Positions 9,531 to 19,893 of a stretch of DNA of 29,809 nucleotides are shown piece after piece (positions within the stretch are counted from its first letter, which is position 1; each line of letters begins with the position of its first letter). The notes below the pieces were generated by a model that had not been told where the DNA came from, did no database searches, and saw only the letters and a program-made list of their open reading frames with translations. The translations under genes and the position numbers were made by a program. The DNA comes from Apostichopus parvimensis (lineage: Eukaryota > Echinodermata > Holothuroidea > Aspidochirotida > Stichopodidae), in assembly GCA_000934455.1 (NCBI GenBank), contig KN886100.1, forward strand, positions 49,076-78,884. Direction: 5' to 3'.

Positions 9531-9799
9531 TATCTGCATTGTAACTGGAATAGTAGACTCAATGGTTTTTTGAAAAACTGTGCTTTGAAATAATTAACTG
9601 CAAGTGTAGTACTGTACATACCTTGAAATCATTTTCTTCATAGATAGTGAATCAATAAACCATATAAATTCATTGTTGATATACAATATATAACTCTTCA
9701 GGTCACAGCTGCCTGACATTGTTAGGTAGCTGCCAATTCTTGGTCTTTGGCTTTCACCTTCCAACATTACTGGAGTGCCAAGTGATTCATTGATCAGTT

Positions 9800-9885
9800 G
9801 CAATTGTAAGCCAATGGTACCCATAGACACTATGATGTGTGGAGCAAACTGCAGATTTTTGTTTCACACAGATAATCTGATCATA
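9800..9885. repeat. Diverged direct repeat, copy 2
   Basis: Partner of the repeat at 9078-9160, roughly 720 bases away in the same orientation. It falls in what would be the 3' untranslated region of the minus-strand gene that ends at 10013. Confidence 0.55.
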
Positions 9886-9932
9886 CCTTTGTGGGGTGGG
9901 GTTATGGTAGATTTCACATACAGTATATTCTG

Positions 9933-9946
9933 GTCGCCATGGCGAC
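9933..9946. promoter_or_regulatory. 14-bp perfect palindrome resembling an RFX X-box
   Basis: GTCGCCATGGCGAC is fully self-complementary. It differs from the palindromic X-box GTTGCCATGGCAAC by one symmetric transition in each half. It is surrounded by AT-rich sequence. Binding is speculative. Confidence 0.25.
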
Positions 9947-10012
9947 TAGATCTTTTCATGTTGGCTAATATTAACAGTACCCCTGATAATTAATACTTGT
10001 AGATATGCATCA

Positions 10013-11936
10013 TCAAGACAGCTGGGAAAGATTCACTGATATTTGCTGCATCATTTTATCAAATACTGCTTGAAGTTGAGGATACTCCTGTAAATGAAAT
10101 AACTTTATTTAATACTAAAATTAAACTGTCATCAACTACAATATTTGTATGCCATTTTTGCAAATTCACAGCACATACTCCTTTGGCATTTCAAGGATTC
10201 AATAGTTGCAACGCATGCAGGCCTAGGGTAACTATTTTGGATATGAATACTAAACTTTTTGCATATCATTTGTTATAGGAAGAACAGTTTGTTAGTGGAC
10301 AAATACAATCAAAGAATAGGCAATGCTGCATTTAGTTCAACTGATAGCATTTTACTATTTGAAGAGAAAAAATGCTTCAATGACCACCTCCTTTCATAGA
10401 CAAGAAAAGCTAAGAATATACTACAAAATTTATTTGGGTAATATTTCTTCCCTGGAAATTAGAATTGTATATACTTTACCTCTTGGCAGGATACAGTACA
10501 AATATCTGTTGAAATGAAGAATAATTGTTTAAGTTTGGGATATTATACATCTATTCCTACTACAGTAAATAAGTTTAGCCAATACCAAATAGGCATGATA
10601 GAGCAATATCTAAAAATATCCGAAATATCTTAATATTTTGTAATTACAGAAATTCCAAAATGTTACTTTTGCATTGAGTCGGTTAAATAAACAATCAGGT
10701 AACATGTAAATTTAACTCACCATATGAGTACATATTCCCTGTTGTTTCATCCAAAAACAATGGCTTTTTGGGGTTGTGATCTGTGGCAATTTAAAAATGA
10801 AAATCGGTAAGTAATAAAGACAATAAAGAGAGTGTTCTCATTAAAAATTAATAGTCCAAAGGCTTCATTTTTGTCAGATCGGCATCAAAATATAATGATA
10901 TATATATATAGCATAAAATATCTAACAGAATACATAAAGAAAACTTGTTAATTAATAGGTAACAATTCAAAGGCTATTTAAATGCTGTTTCACTTACCAA
11001 GTGAATGATGGTATTTTCTCAGATCGGCATCAAAATATAATGCACCATTTGGGGATTCTGAAAGAGTGAAATGAAGTTTGCAGTTTACAGAACTGATAAA
11101 AATTAGTGAGTTCAATAAAAGTCAAATGGCTCTAAAAGTATTTAAAACAATTTGTTCGGATTGAACATAATAAAACTCACCTGTGAATGACACTGATGTT
11201 AATTTGCATGCAGTTTCCTAAAACAAGAATAAAATTAACAAAGTATGAAATATATTTAGAATGACATTTAAATGTAACAATTTGTTATGTTAAAACAGAA
11301 AAGCATGAATTTTGTAAGAACAAGAAAAAGGTGAATTGTGTCAGAAAAAACCCATTTCCCCAATCCCTAGGAATAGGTCAGGCAACTAGGCCAGGACATG
11401 AAGACAGGTTCAGTCCTAAGATCAACTTCTGAGCAAAACATAGATCAGTGAATTTGTCTAACATAAGAGACTCTTCCTGTACCGAGTCAACCATTTCATT
11501 GAATGGATATGGGAGAGCGAAAGACAAACATCTTTACAGCTAGTTCATGCAGAACCTGAAATTCGGACCAACAATTGAATGTACCACTGAATCATGTGTG
11601 TGAAAATCATCACAGCTGCCATAATATATATACTGCTTCAGACCATGCTATTTCTATATTTCTGGTCGATCCTTTGTTTCGCAGCCTCAAAACTGCTTGG
11701 TATGGGACGGGTTCAGTAGAATATTTTCACCTGTTATATGAGGTATTGAATATGCCCATTCTGATATATTTTATATTTTTATGGTATATAGATTACATCT
11801 ATGGTGTATTCTAGCTTGTATAGTATAATACCCATGCCTATAATTATTGTCTTAAATTAATTTACCAAAATATTGTAGTACATACCATAGTATTCATTTC
11901 TTCCTGAGGTACTTCATCGTGCTCTTCGTTAGTTGT
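10013..11936 (-). CDS. Uncharacterised six-exon gene with two 60-nt repeat-like exons
   Basis: Hand-built exons on the minus strand are 11886-11936 (51 nt, phase 0/0), 11181-11217 (37 nt, 0/1), 10998-11057 (60 nt, 1/1), 10721-10780 (60 nt, 1/1), 10480-10505 (26 nt, 1/0) and 10013-10087 (75 nt with TGA). Each has an AG acceptor after a pyrimidine tract and a GT donor (gtatgt, gtgagt, gtaagt, gtgagt, gtaaag). All phases join and no internal stop appears, which is unlikely by chance. The start is acidic (EEHDEVPQEEMNTM). The two 60-nt exons encode similar 20-residue units (SPNGALYFDADLRKYHHSL and HNPKKPLFLDETTGNMYSY), rich in aromatic residues. The end is a short helix, EYPQLQAVFDKMMQQ. The N-terminus is uncertain: translation could start at the ATG inside the first listed exon or in an upstream exon. 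No family is recognised. The aromatic units faintly recall OCRE-type repeats, which is speculation. Confidence 0.6.
10875..10897. repeat. Exact 23-bp copy of part of an exon, lying in the next intron
   Basis: The 23 bases at 10875-10897 are identical to 11020-11042, the core of the 60-nt exon at 10998-11057. Flanking sequence is loosely similar (attaatag, caaaggct). The copy has no donor site at the matching place, so it looks like a decayed duplicate exon. Confidence 0.75.
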
Positions 11937-11945
11937 CTGCAAAAA

Positions 11946-12550
11946 GTACAGTCAGTGAATTATTGATCTTGATTGAAATAAATATAAATAAAGGTTTAAT
12001 TACGACCTGTCTATATTGGGATCACGTGTAATTTAGCGACCAAAATTTATTGTTAGCAATCTCGCTCGAAAAATGAGGCTAGTCTGCGAAAAATGTTAAA
12101 TTGGTAAGAATGTTAGTCAAAAAAAGAAGAAAAAAAAGGTCATCAGTATATTTTATTTTACCGACGAACTCACGAACATCCCCCCCCCACACCCCCGTAC
12201 GGTACACCCCTGGGTTTCACTCTTTCGGCTGACCTACTTCAATGTATATATCTCTTTTTCACACTGCACTATCGTTATGACAATGCCAACTGGCAACACT
12301 GATTCCCGAATTAGGCGCGTTTTTTGCCGCCAATACGTATCGCGCGCGCGCTCCATGCACTCACGTGATCATTCTACGGCAAGAAAGCTAAAGAAATGAC
12401 AAAGAACGCTTTCCGAAATCCGATCTGATTCAACTAAATCCATCGACTAATTTGGGTGAATTTGTAGCAAGTTTTATTTCCTTGCACCCTCATCTCCGGA
12501 AGTGTAAACTTTCTGTGACGGGTTGCCCCGTTTGCAAAATACTTTAAGGG
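11946..12550. other. Gene-less stretch
   Basis: No coding exon is supported. There is a C run at 12181-12189 and a CG-rich patch, cgcgcgcgcgc, near 12340-12350, followed by cacgtga near 12362 (E-box-like). It may be the first intron of the minus-strand gene. Confidence 0.35.
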
Positions 12551-13075
12551 ACTCACCAGAGGAATACATGCGTCATCTTAGCTTGGGACCTTCGCGACAT
12601 GTGGATTTTTACTATTACGAGTACTAGCTGACCTATATTAATATACTTATAATTACAGCTCTACACGCATATCTTTACCTCGGGAACTTCAACCCTTATT
12701 ATCTATATTTGTTCGGACATTGCCCGCTCGTGTTATTTACTGCTCCGCGAGCTCTGTTCACCGGACTTAGTGGCCTAACGATCACCTCCGGTCCGCGTCG
12801 CAGGTGATTATTGTTTATCAGCGTAGCCTAGCACGGTTGCTGTTCATAGGATAGTAAGCCTAGGCGCCCTACAGTACTACTAGTAATACTACTTCGCGCC
12901 ACATTCGGGAAGTTCCAACCACCGCTTGGCGTAAAGATTCTCACGCCACCGATCTAAGCTTGAACTGAGCGACGGTGTACTGTGTGTGTATATATTTTTG
13001 TGTACTGGAGGACCGGCCACTTTTCATTTAATTTTACCAGACGGACTGATCCGAATTATTACATCAGAGGTGAGT
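12551..13075. promoter_or_regulatory. Possible divergent promoter between two first exons
   Basis: On the minus strand, a short open segment beginning ATGACGCATG ends at 12557 with a strong donor, gtgagt (12551-12556). It could be a first exon of the gene to the left, although its reading phase (2) does not join the next exon found. On the plus strand, a TATA-like tatatattt at about 12989 is followed by a segment ending cagag|gtgagt (donor 13070-13075), a candidate 5' untranslated exon for the SGNH-like ORF. The two donors point away from each other over about 500 bp that is richer in G and C than its surroundings. Confidence 0.33.
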
Positions 13076-13391
13076 GTTTTACAACACCCTTATTGAATCT
13101 CTCATTTAGAGAACGTTAGCTCTAAAGTGGTGACCCCGACGTGATGAGTTCGTTCCGTTGTAATTTTTATCTTGTGTAGACAGCTATTTTCATTACGATG
13201 TAATTCAGCGGTTGTTAACGGTGGCCAGTAGGCCTATAGCATAATCAGCCAACTAGCCTAGACCTGTTGGCAGGTCATTTCGTGTATTACTCGCGACAGC
13301 CTATCCTTATGGTCTACATTGACCTAGCCTTTTACAGTTGCAGAGCAATCGCGGTCGGTGTATTATTGTCTTCATTATAAACTTTTCATAG

Positions 13392-13968
13392 ATTAGTTTC
13401 CTTGTTCGTTTTCCAATACACATGTCTCGTAGTGGATCACCACGCATTAATTTTCTGCTTCTAGCTGATTCAAGGGCATATTCTTTCGATCGCTATCGTA
13501 GGCCTGAAGGACCTGTACTTAGCATAGACTTAGTTTGTAATTGGAGAGGAGCCACTGTTGCAGACTTGCTTCCGTATACCATAAATAGGCTACGTCGCTA
13601 TCCTACCAACGACTGGGTCATTCTTCGCTTTGCTGCAGGCATTAACGACCTTACGGAATTCGTCACCAATTCTTCAGGTCAGAGAGTTCTTCGTCGATCT
13701 CCAGTTACTGCTCCTCGGCTAATCTCACGTCTCCAACATTTTAAGGACGCTGTTCAACGAGAGCACACACGCATTTTTGTTACCTATATTACTATTCCTA
13801 CAGCCTCCTTTGTTAAGTAAGTTCCAGGAAAGTAGGCAGCTGTTTTCACCAATACTCGCTACTGAACAACTCAAGGCCTGTCAACACGATCTCGACAATC
13901 AATTGGACGCAGACAACCTATTCATTCTTCATTTCAATCATCAACCGCAAGACAATTTACATTTGTAA
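13392..13968 (+). pseudogene. SGNH-hydrolase-like ORF with one frameshift
   Basis: A good acceptor (cttttcatag, ending 13391) precedes a leader and an ATG at 13422. The 132-codon frame has the SGNH blocks. LLLADSR (12-18) stands in place of GDS; GAT (43-45) could supply the block II Gly; AAGINDLTEF (71-80) contains the G-x-N-D block III. The expected catalytic Ser of block I may be S17. After a stop at 13818-13820, the adjacent frame carries on with FQESRQLFSPILATEQLKAC to 13968, so a one-base shift lies at 13811-13822. The C-terminal D-x-x-H block is not seen. Alternatively gtaagt at 13817-13822 is a genuine splice donor. SGNH-like ORFs of this kind are multicopy in invertebrates and some LINEs carry esterase domains, so a mobile origin is likely. 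Confidence 0.55.
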
Positions 13969-14170
13969 ATAAGTATTTTTCCTGTTCAAACCGATTTTTG
14001 TACATTAAAGGGGGAATTTATTCAAACTCTAGTTCACCTATCTGATAGTGCTACGGATTTGATTTTCATAGCATGTTACCAAGATCTATATGACTGTTTG
14101 CAGTTTGTTATTCAATAGGAGTAGAATGGCCATCATATTTTTCATGTCAATACCTGGCTATTACTAAAAG

Positions 14171-14598
14171 TGGAATGCACTCCCCTATGACATCGGGGCA
14201 GCTCCATCATTAAATGTTTTTAAGGCACTCCTTAAACTCGCCTTTATCGAAAGTATTATTCTTTTTAAACCTCCAGTCATATTGTTTGTGGTACCATCTT
14301 GCCATCTTTTGATTGTTTTATATTGAAGTTTATTTGCTATTTATGTTTTGATAGTCTTATTGTTGCAAACTTTGCCTGTAATAGTTTACTATTTGCTTTT
14401 GTCTTTAATTTCTAACTTGTATTGTTTTTTAATAATTATTGTTAAGTTATTTATTTCTGTAATATTTTTAGATTGTATTATTTTTAAGTTGTAATATTTT
14501 TTAACTTGTATTATTTTATGCGTTTCTGTGAAGCTGCTTTGAGATCATTCTTTTGATGTAAAGCGCTATATAAGAATCAATTATTATTATTATTATTA
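14171..14598 (+). mobile_element. 3' end of a CR1/L2/Jockey-type LINE with ATT tail
   Basis: At 14171 a frame reads WNALPYDIGAAPSLNVFKALLK, the standard end of reverse transcriptase ORFs in CR1/L2/Jockey-related LINEs (W-N-x-LP ... A-x-SL-x-x-FK). A T-rich 3' untranslated region follows, then tgtaaagcgctatataag and an (ATT)n tail at about 14579-14598. The 5' part of the element is absent or too decayed to see; similar sequence may begin near 14100. The short coding tail keeps its frame for about 40 codons. Confidence 0.75.
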
Positions 14599-14639
14599 AG
14601 TGTTATTTTTCCCTTTGAAATATATACGCATGTTTCCAC

Positions 14640-15460
14640 ACGTTCCTAACATGTGAAATAAATAATATTGTGTAAACATGATCTAAATCCCAAGTGCTGA
14701 CATAACATGTTAACATTTTAGAACGGATAGGGTTATAACTTCCATGTTTATATGACTACGAATAACAATATAAAACATAGGAATTGCTGCAAAACTAAGG
14801 AACTGATGTCATCAAACATTAGTGTTGCCGTTCTATTTTATTTCTTTAGGAATTTCCAAATGCTCATAACTCTGTAGCTAGACATGCTATAGAGATGGGA
14901 TGAATAGCTACTGGCATAAGTTTCAAAGCATTTGCAGGGTTCGCCTGGACATTCTATTCTTTATCCAAATGCCAAATGTTCCCTCCAATTAGGATGCATA
15001 TAGTTTCAGTTCTGAGAGTTTCATATTTTGTCTTTAAAATAAAATGTAATTATGGAGTTTATGAATTATTGTTTAATTTCCATTGTTGTCTTCTTGAGAA
15101 ATATATTTCAATGAATGTAGACATGAATACTTTTGTTTTTGGATTTGTTTCTCAGGCAATTAATCTCTGGTGTAACACGAGAGTGCATGAACTGTTCAAG
15201 TGTTATTCACCCCCATTCAACAACCTGGTATAATATGTGGGACACAAGTGCAACCAAGCTATATCCAGCTCTTCTCTCGTCCTTTGGATGATAGGGGCGA
15301 CTACACTTTCACGCTGAGACAAACGTAGCACTTTTACAAACACTTCCTGCATGCTCCCAGTACTGTTATTTTACGTCCCCATCCCTTGGTCGTGATTGAA
15401 ACTTGGCCTTCAGCCACTTTCCTGAACCTGTAGATAACTGAACTATTTTAAGGGCCACAG
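14640..15460. other. Gene-less stretch
   Basis: No supported gene or repeat. An 85-codon open frame at 14976-15233 has no recognisable motif and ordinary AT-rich composition. Confidence 0.4.
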
Positions 15461-15529
15461 TGAACCAACCAGTTTTCACTTCGGTCAAGCTCAGTCAACT
15501 GGTCCCATGCAGTTAGCCTGATTGGGCAC

Positions 15530-15750
15530 AGTATGGGTTCTGTGTGGGCCAAAACGATTGGTGCCCAGAATGGGTCCCATGTGGGCCCCAGACAGCTGGC
15601 CCGGTTGGTCCCCGTATGGAATTGCTTTGGGCCCCAATCAGTCTGGCCCAACTGGGACCAGTTTGGGCCTCTCGTGGGCCCCAATCTGTTTGGCCCAATT
15701 TGGGCCCACTTTGCAGCCCGATTGGGCCCCGTTTGGGCCCAATTATGATT
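15530..15750. repeat. GGGCC-rich palindromic minisatellite
   Basis: The run consists of degenerate units of about 17 bases built on TTGGGCCC or TGGGCCCC, alternating with CTGGCCCAA. Each unit is nearly self-complementary, so both strands read as Gly-Pro-rich open frames (WAPI, LGP, GPN units) that are not real proteins. It could fold into many local hairpins. It is much richer in G and C than the surroundings. Confidence 0.8.
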
Positions 15751-15754
15751 GCTG

Positions 15755-15783
15755 GCTGGGATGGCGGGTCACGTAAAAACCAC
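15755..15783 (+). mobile_element. LINE 3' terminus fused to the minisatellite
   Basis: atggcgggtcacgtaaaaa at 15761-15779 is identical to 5661-5679 at the end of the L1/Tx1-like LINE, and both continue with cac after one variable base. It even preserves the final codons, W-R-V-T-stop. Nothing upstream resembles the LINE coding region; the minisatellite takes its place. Confidence 0.6.
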
Positions 15784-15920
15784 AAAAATACTACACGACT
15801 AAACTATTGGAGATATCCAAATATACAGCTTTCACAATACACAAACCAATAACATCACTAACATACCGAATCATGAAACATGATATAAAAATACACTATT
15901 GATGTCTGTCGAACATAAAG

Positions 15921-16097
15921 TTAGAAATTTATAAACTTAGCTGGTCGGACAACTCTACTGGACCTGGTTTTGACGACACAAGAAACTCCAGGACTACAAA
16001 GTTTTGGTTTGGTTTTTGCTGGCGTAGAAATAGGGGTTTGCTCATGAAAGTTTTTCAATTTACAATCAATACATTCAGAATATGAAATGAAGCTTTA
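15921..16097 (-). CDS. Short C-terminal coding fragment, retroelement-like tail
   Basis: Minus-strand open frame of about 58 codons ending in TAA (15921-15923). It is Pro/Lys/Thr-rich and ends VVKTRSSRVVRPAKFINF. Tails with R-x-S-x-RVV-x-P are common at the end of integrase or retroelement polyproteins. An AG near 16098 might be an acceptor. It could instead be a last exon of an unknown gene. Evidence is thin. Confidence 0.3.
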
Positions 16098-16099
16098 GA

Positions 16100-17560
16100 T
16101 GGTGAGGGATCTGGCTTGATTTCTGGAACCATAGAAGTATGTGGTACAGAAGAAAACCTTATTGCACAGTGACCAAATATATTAGTCATTGCAACTGTGA
16201 CTACTTATTTAGATCACAAGACTAGTTTAAGATACTAATTAAATACTAATTATTTAAGAAATGAGATAGTGACAAACATTGTAAGTTTCATGCTAATTTT
16301 TATTAACATGCAGTATTAATGCAAAATGTGACAAATAAGCATTCCATTTAAAAGTCGGCTCATAAAGAACAGTATCAAACAGTAAGGTTTAAGAACATTT
16401 AAAACTAAAATATATATTTATGGGACAATTGGGAAAAATTATTCTTACAAAATTGACAAAATCTTTTCCGATAAAACATCTTCAGAATACTTATGGGATT
16501 ACTTTGAAATGCTCCTAAGCCATTAAGTTGGCAGTGTTCAACAGTTTTCAAACAACTATATCCCCTGACGACCTTTAACTACAATTTTTTTAAAGACCCT
16601 CAGTGTCCACTAACCATGCATCATTATGTGCTCCATCAGTTTCATCAAAATAGCAGCATGGAAGAGATGTGGACAGACAGCTTAATCAATATTGAAATAT
16701 AAATATAAATAAGATATATTTAATATACACAAAACAATATATCATATAACTATTTATAATTTATTTATAAAAATAATACCCATGTCAAATCAAATGGTAT
16801 AAAAAGGCCTTCAGTAGCTCTAAAAAGGGCCAGAAAATATCCTTATAATCATCATCTCGAATTAGGATAAATAGAAATATTACCATCACAAGCTAAACAA
16901 AAAAATGAGCTTAAAAGAGAACCATTGACCAGAAAAAATCTCTGTCTTACAACATTTAAAACAAAAGAATAATAAAGGTCATTTTATGAACTTGGAAGTG
17001 ATATTATTCTGAGTTTCTGACCATGAGATGTGATGGTACAATATTAATGCAGAACATGTAAGTTGAATATGTTATTATCTTTGAAGCAACACTAGGGTGG
17101 AACAGAAAACAAAAGTAGGTACAACATTTCTATAAGTACTTTATCACAAACCATAATCTAAGTCTTGAATGGTAGACAATTTTTTGGGGTACATTTTAAA
17201 TGTGAAATTATTTGTCATAAGTTTGGTTTATGACTCACCAGTTTTTCTGTAAGTCAATGATGAATACTCAAGTGAACTATCTCTTTGCATTACACAAATA
17301 AATATCCTTTCTTTTTCACTTTTGACATACAGTTGTGGTAAAGTTACAAAGGCCTAAAGACATTCGGTTAAGTATGTAACATTTGTGCTAGCCGCTCTGT
17401 AAATGTAAATCAGCCATTTATATTGCACCATTGGCACTATGGTCCTTGGTAACACATATCAGACATTATGCTCACTATGGTGAGCTACATCTAACATGTT
17501 CCCAGGGGACATCCCATAGCATTGCAGCCATAAAGCGGTGGAAATGCTACATTTTGGAAT
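16100..17560. other. Gene-less AT-rich stretch
   Basis: No exon or element is supported. 16680-16800 is very AT-rich, with repeated aaatata and taatat motifs. Open frames at 17431-17823 overlap a tRNA-derived repeat and are not credible proteins. Confidence 0.45.
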
Positions 17561-17569
17561 TAAAGATAC

Positions 17570-17647
17570 ATACGTATCGACCAGGTCGGTACATGAACCC
17601 ACGATCATGGAACCATGTGTTCAGTGCCCTAACCATTCCGCCACAAC
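17570..17647 (-). mobile_element. tRNA-derived SINE head or decayed Leu/Ser-type tRNA
   Basis: On the minus strand, TGGCGGAATGGTTAGG (17628-17643) matches an RNA polymerase III A box with the D-arm layout, and gggttcatgtacc (17588-17600) matches a B box with two changes from GGTTCGANNCC. The spacing is about 28 bases. The acceptor stem does not pair well, so this is a tRNA-derived repeat or pseudogene and not a working tRNA. Confidence 0.55.
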
Positions 17648-17839
17648 TTCTGTATGTCTTTACGTACTGTGGTTATTTCACTGCTTGCATAATGCGCACT
17701 GTATATCACAGATTGTTTCTTATATTGAATGTACGATTATACTATCGTAACTACTACAAGAACAAGACACAGCATTTCTGTACACACACCATTGGGATGA
17801 AAGTTCAAGCTACCAACATATGATATTTACATATTCATA

Positions 17840-17845
17840 TTTATT
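17840..17845 (-). terminator. Poly(A) signal of the 17.9-22.8 kb gene
   Basis: AATAAA on the minus strand lies 89 bases past the TGA at 17934-17936, a normal distance. It supports 17934-18062 as the true terminal exon. Confidence 0.55.
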
Positions 17846-18114
17846 TTCTCTACAACTCTCATAACTGTCTTGTCAACTGGGAGTCCATCCTGGATGTTTA
17901 AAATCATCCTCTGGTAGAAGTTTAGGGTTTTCTTCAGTAGACAGCAAAAGCTGACATGAAATTGGATGATTCTGTTACTTTGAAGCCATCAACTTTAACT
18001 GTGTAGCTGCTGACTTCTTCACCTTCAAACATTTCCATGATCACTGGAAGTTCAACTTCATGCTGCCAACAAAGAAAATGAAATGAATAAGTAACCAATT
18101 ATTTTAGGAAGCAC

Positions 18115-18200
18115 AATGGCAGATCCAGGATGGGATTTGAACCCATGTAGTCAAAGCAAACGTCATGTTTTTAAGAATGATTGTGCAAGCCACCATATTA
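18115..18200 (-). mobile_element. Possible second tRNA-derived SINE
   Basis: On the minus strand the sequence tgggttcaaatccca is an excellent B box with the flanking T-stem, followed by tcctggatctgcc as in many SINE heads. An A box is poor (gtggcttgcacaatc). It lies just upstream of the terminal exon of the minus-strand gene, inside its last intron. Confidence 0.42.
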
Positions 18201-18262
18201 AATATGTTATTATTTAATATATAATATGTTTAATAATAGCATTAAATATCATTGAATTTTTT

Positions 18263-19035
18263 TTTTACATTATGAGTCATTTTCCCTAGATGGATAAATT
18301 TGAATGGTATGACAGTACAAAATTTAAAATGTCATTAATATGCAGTGTTTTAGTTGAGGCTACAGCCTCCGCGGCAGAGTCCACAGCCTCCAAGGCAAAA
18401 ATTTAACGAATTTATTTGCCTTAATATATTATTCAAATTTCATTGCTTTTCTTCAGATACTTTATTGAACTCAGACAGAACTAGTTGTTGATGCTAAAAG
18501 GTCCTTTACAAGGTAATGTTTCCATTTATTGTTTAATGAAACTCATACAAATATCAGTTTGTTCTTTTCTTTTCCTTCAATTTATTTTTTAAGGGGGAAG
18601 TAAATGACAACACATAAGAAAAATATCAGATAAATTTGGCTATTTATCCATCATATATATAAGTTACATACAGTTTTATATTTCTCGTTAACAACCGTTG
18701 GTACTGCAATCCACTGCAACATATCTAGTGGCCTCTAGGTCAAACTGTTTTGTAATTCCCTGTAATATTAAATATCATGATATCCTCAGAGGTGTTTTTT
18801 TACAATATATTTGAAATACAGATGAAGACAAGATCAGATAGGCCTAGCTTACTAAATTTGAAGTTTGAACATGATCAACGGTTATGTGAGTGGTGTGGCA
18901 ATGGACACATTTCACTCTCACAGTTAATACAAACCTTAAATTTGACCGGACTGAAGTGTTACAGAGCTCTCTAGCAGTGGCTACCTAGAATAGTTGGCAC
19001 TTGTTGGGTCTTGACCCATAAGTTGCCAAACGTCA
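18263..19035. other. Intron 5 sequence without recognised content
   Basis: AT-rich intron of the minus-strand gene. I see no exon in either strand. The nearest features are the SINE-like repeat to the left and the MITE to the right. Confidence 0.4.
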
Positions 19036-19043
19036 CTCTAGAC

Positions 19044-19179
19044 CAGTGGTTCTGAATTTGTTTGGCCCCTTCTACGCCCCCTTCTACCCTCTTGGACTGG
19101 CCCAACAACCCCTTGTCCTATCGTCAAGAAACCAATTTGATTGGGGGATGGGGGTAAGGGATCACTTTGAGAACCACTG
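19044..19179. mobile_element. Short hAT-type MITE (CAGTGGTTCT ends)
   Basis: The left end cagtggttctgaa is matched by the right end ttgagaaccactg, an inverted repeat with one mismatch. The flanks are ctctagac at 19036-19043 and ctctaaac at 19180-19187, an 8-bp target duplication with one change. CAGTGGTTCTCAA is a well-known hAT terminus. The 136-bp insert sits in intron 5 of the minus-strand gene. Confidence 0.85.
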
Positions 19180-19612
19180 CTCTAAACCATTCCTTCATGC
19201 AATAAAATACTAACCATTCCTTGTGCTCTCTTCATTATGTTTCAAATGTCCCCAATAGCTTTGTCTACAAGGTTTGGTCGACTTTTCTTGTTCTTCACCG
19301 TTGTTACAATAGCATCAGCATATTTGGTGAAGCCATCATGAATCAGGTCGCTAATTGAGGAGGGTCCAATTCTATGGAATTCCAAAATTATCTGAAAATT
19401 TAACAAGAAATTCAAAAAGTTTGGTAATTGTATGTTAAGAAAAAAAGAAAAGAGTTCTACATTACCCTTATCCTGGGGCACAGTACGTAACATTTTAAGG
19501 TGTGTTTGCCCCCCATCCCGGGTATAAGGTTCCTCTATATGTGCACTATGCTATCTTGAGATATTGTGTTTACAAGCCAGTCATCATGGACACATATACA
19601 TACGTCATCATG

Positions 19613-19893
19613 CAGTGTTCTCCACGGGGGTTGTAGGGGTCCCCCGGGTGGATCTTGCCGCCCCCCTAAATATAGTGGCTGCCCCCTAATTTTTTTGACA
19701 ACCAATACAACAGAAAAAACAACTACACTGGTTGGTCATTGAAATATACATGGCTGCACCATGTGAAAAAAGGTTTGTAATTTTTGCAAAAGATGCAACA
19801 TAAACCAAATTAATATGACATTAATTTTTTTGGGGGGATCGTGACGGCCAACGCTACCGCCCCCCCTAGTCCCCATGCACGTGGAGAACACTG
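19613..19893. mobile_element. MITE with CAGTGTTCTCCACG ends
   Basis: CAGTGTTCTCCACG and its exact reverse complement CGTGGAGAACACTG bound a 281-bp insert with G/C runs near both ends. The terminus is hAT-like, but the flanks (tcatcatg and gcatgata) do not form a clean 8-bp duplication. They read atcatg in inverted orientation instead. It lies in intron 4 of the minus-strand gene. Confidence 0.7.

Noticed and set aside
11575..11814. 79-codon plus-strand open frame with a hydrophobic end
   Set aside because: It lies in an intron of the minus-strand gene, has no motif and has AT-rich composition.
15448..15852. Gly/Pro-rich collagen-like open frames on both strands
   Set aside because: They are produced by the self-complementary GGGCC minisatellite.
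17431..17823. 130-codon plus-strand open frame
   Set aside because: It overlaps a tRNA-derived repeat in antisense and has no protein motif.
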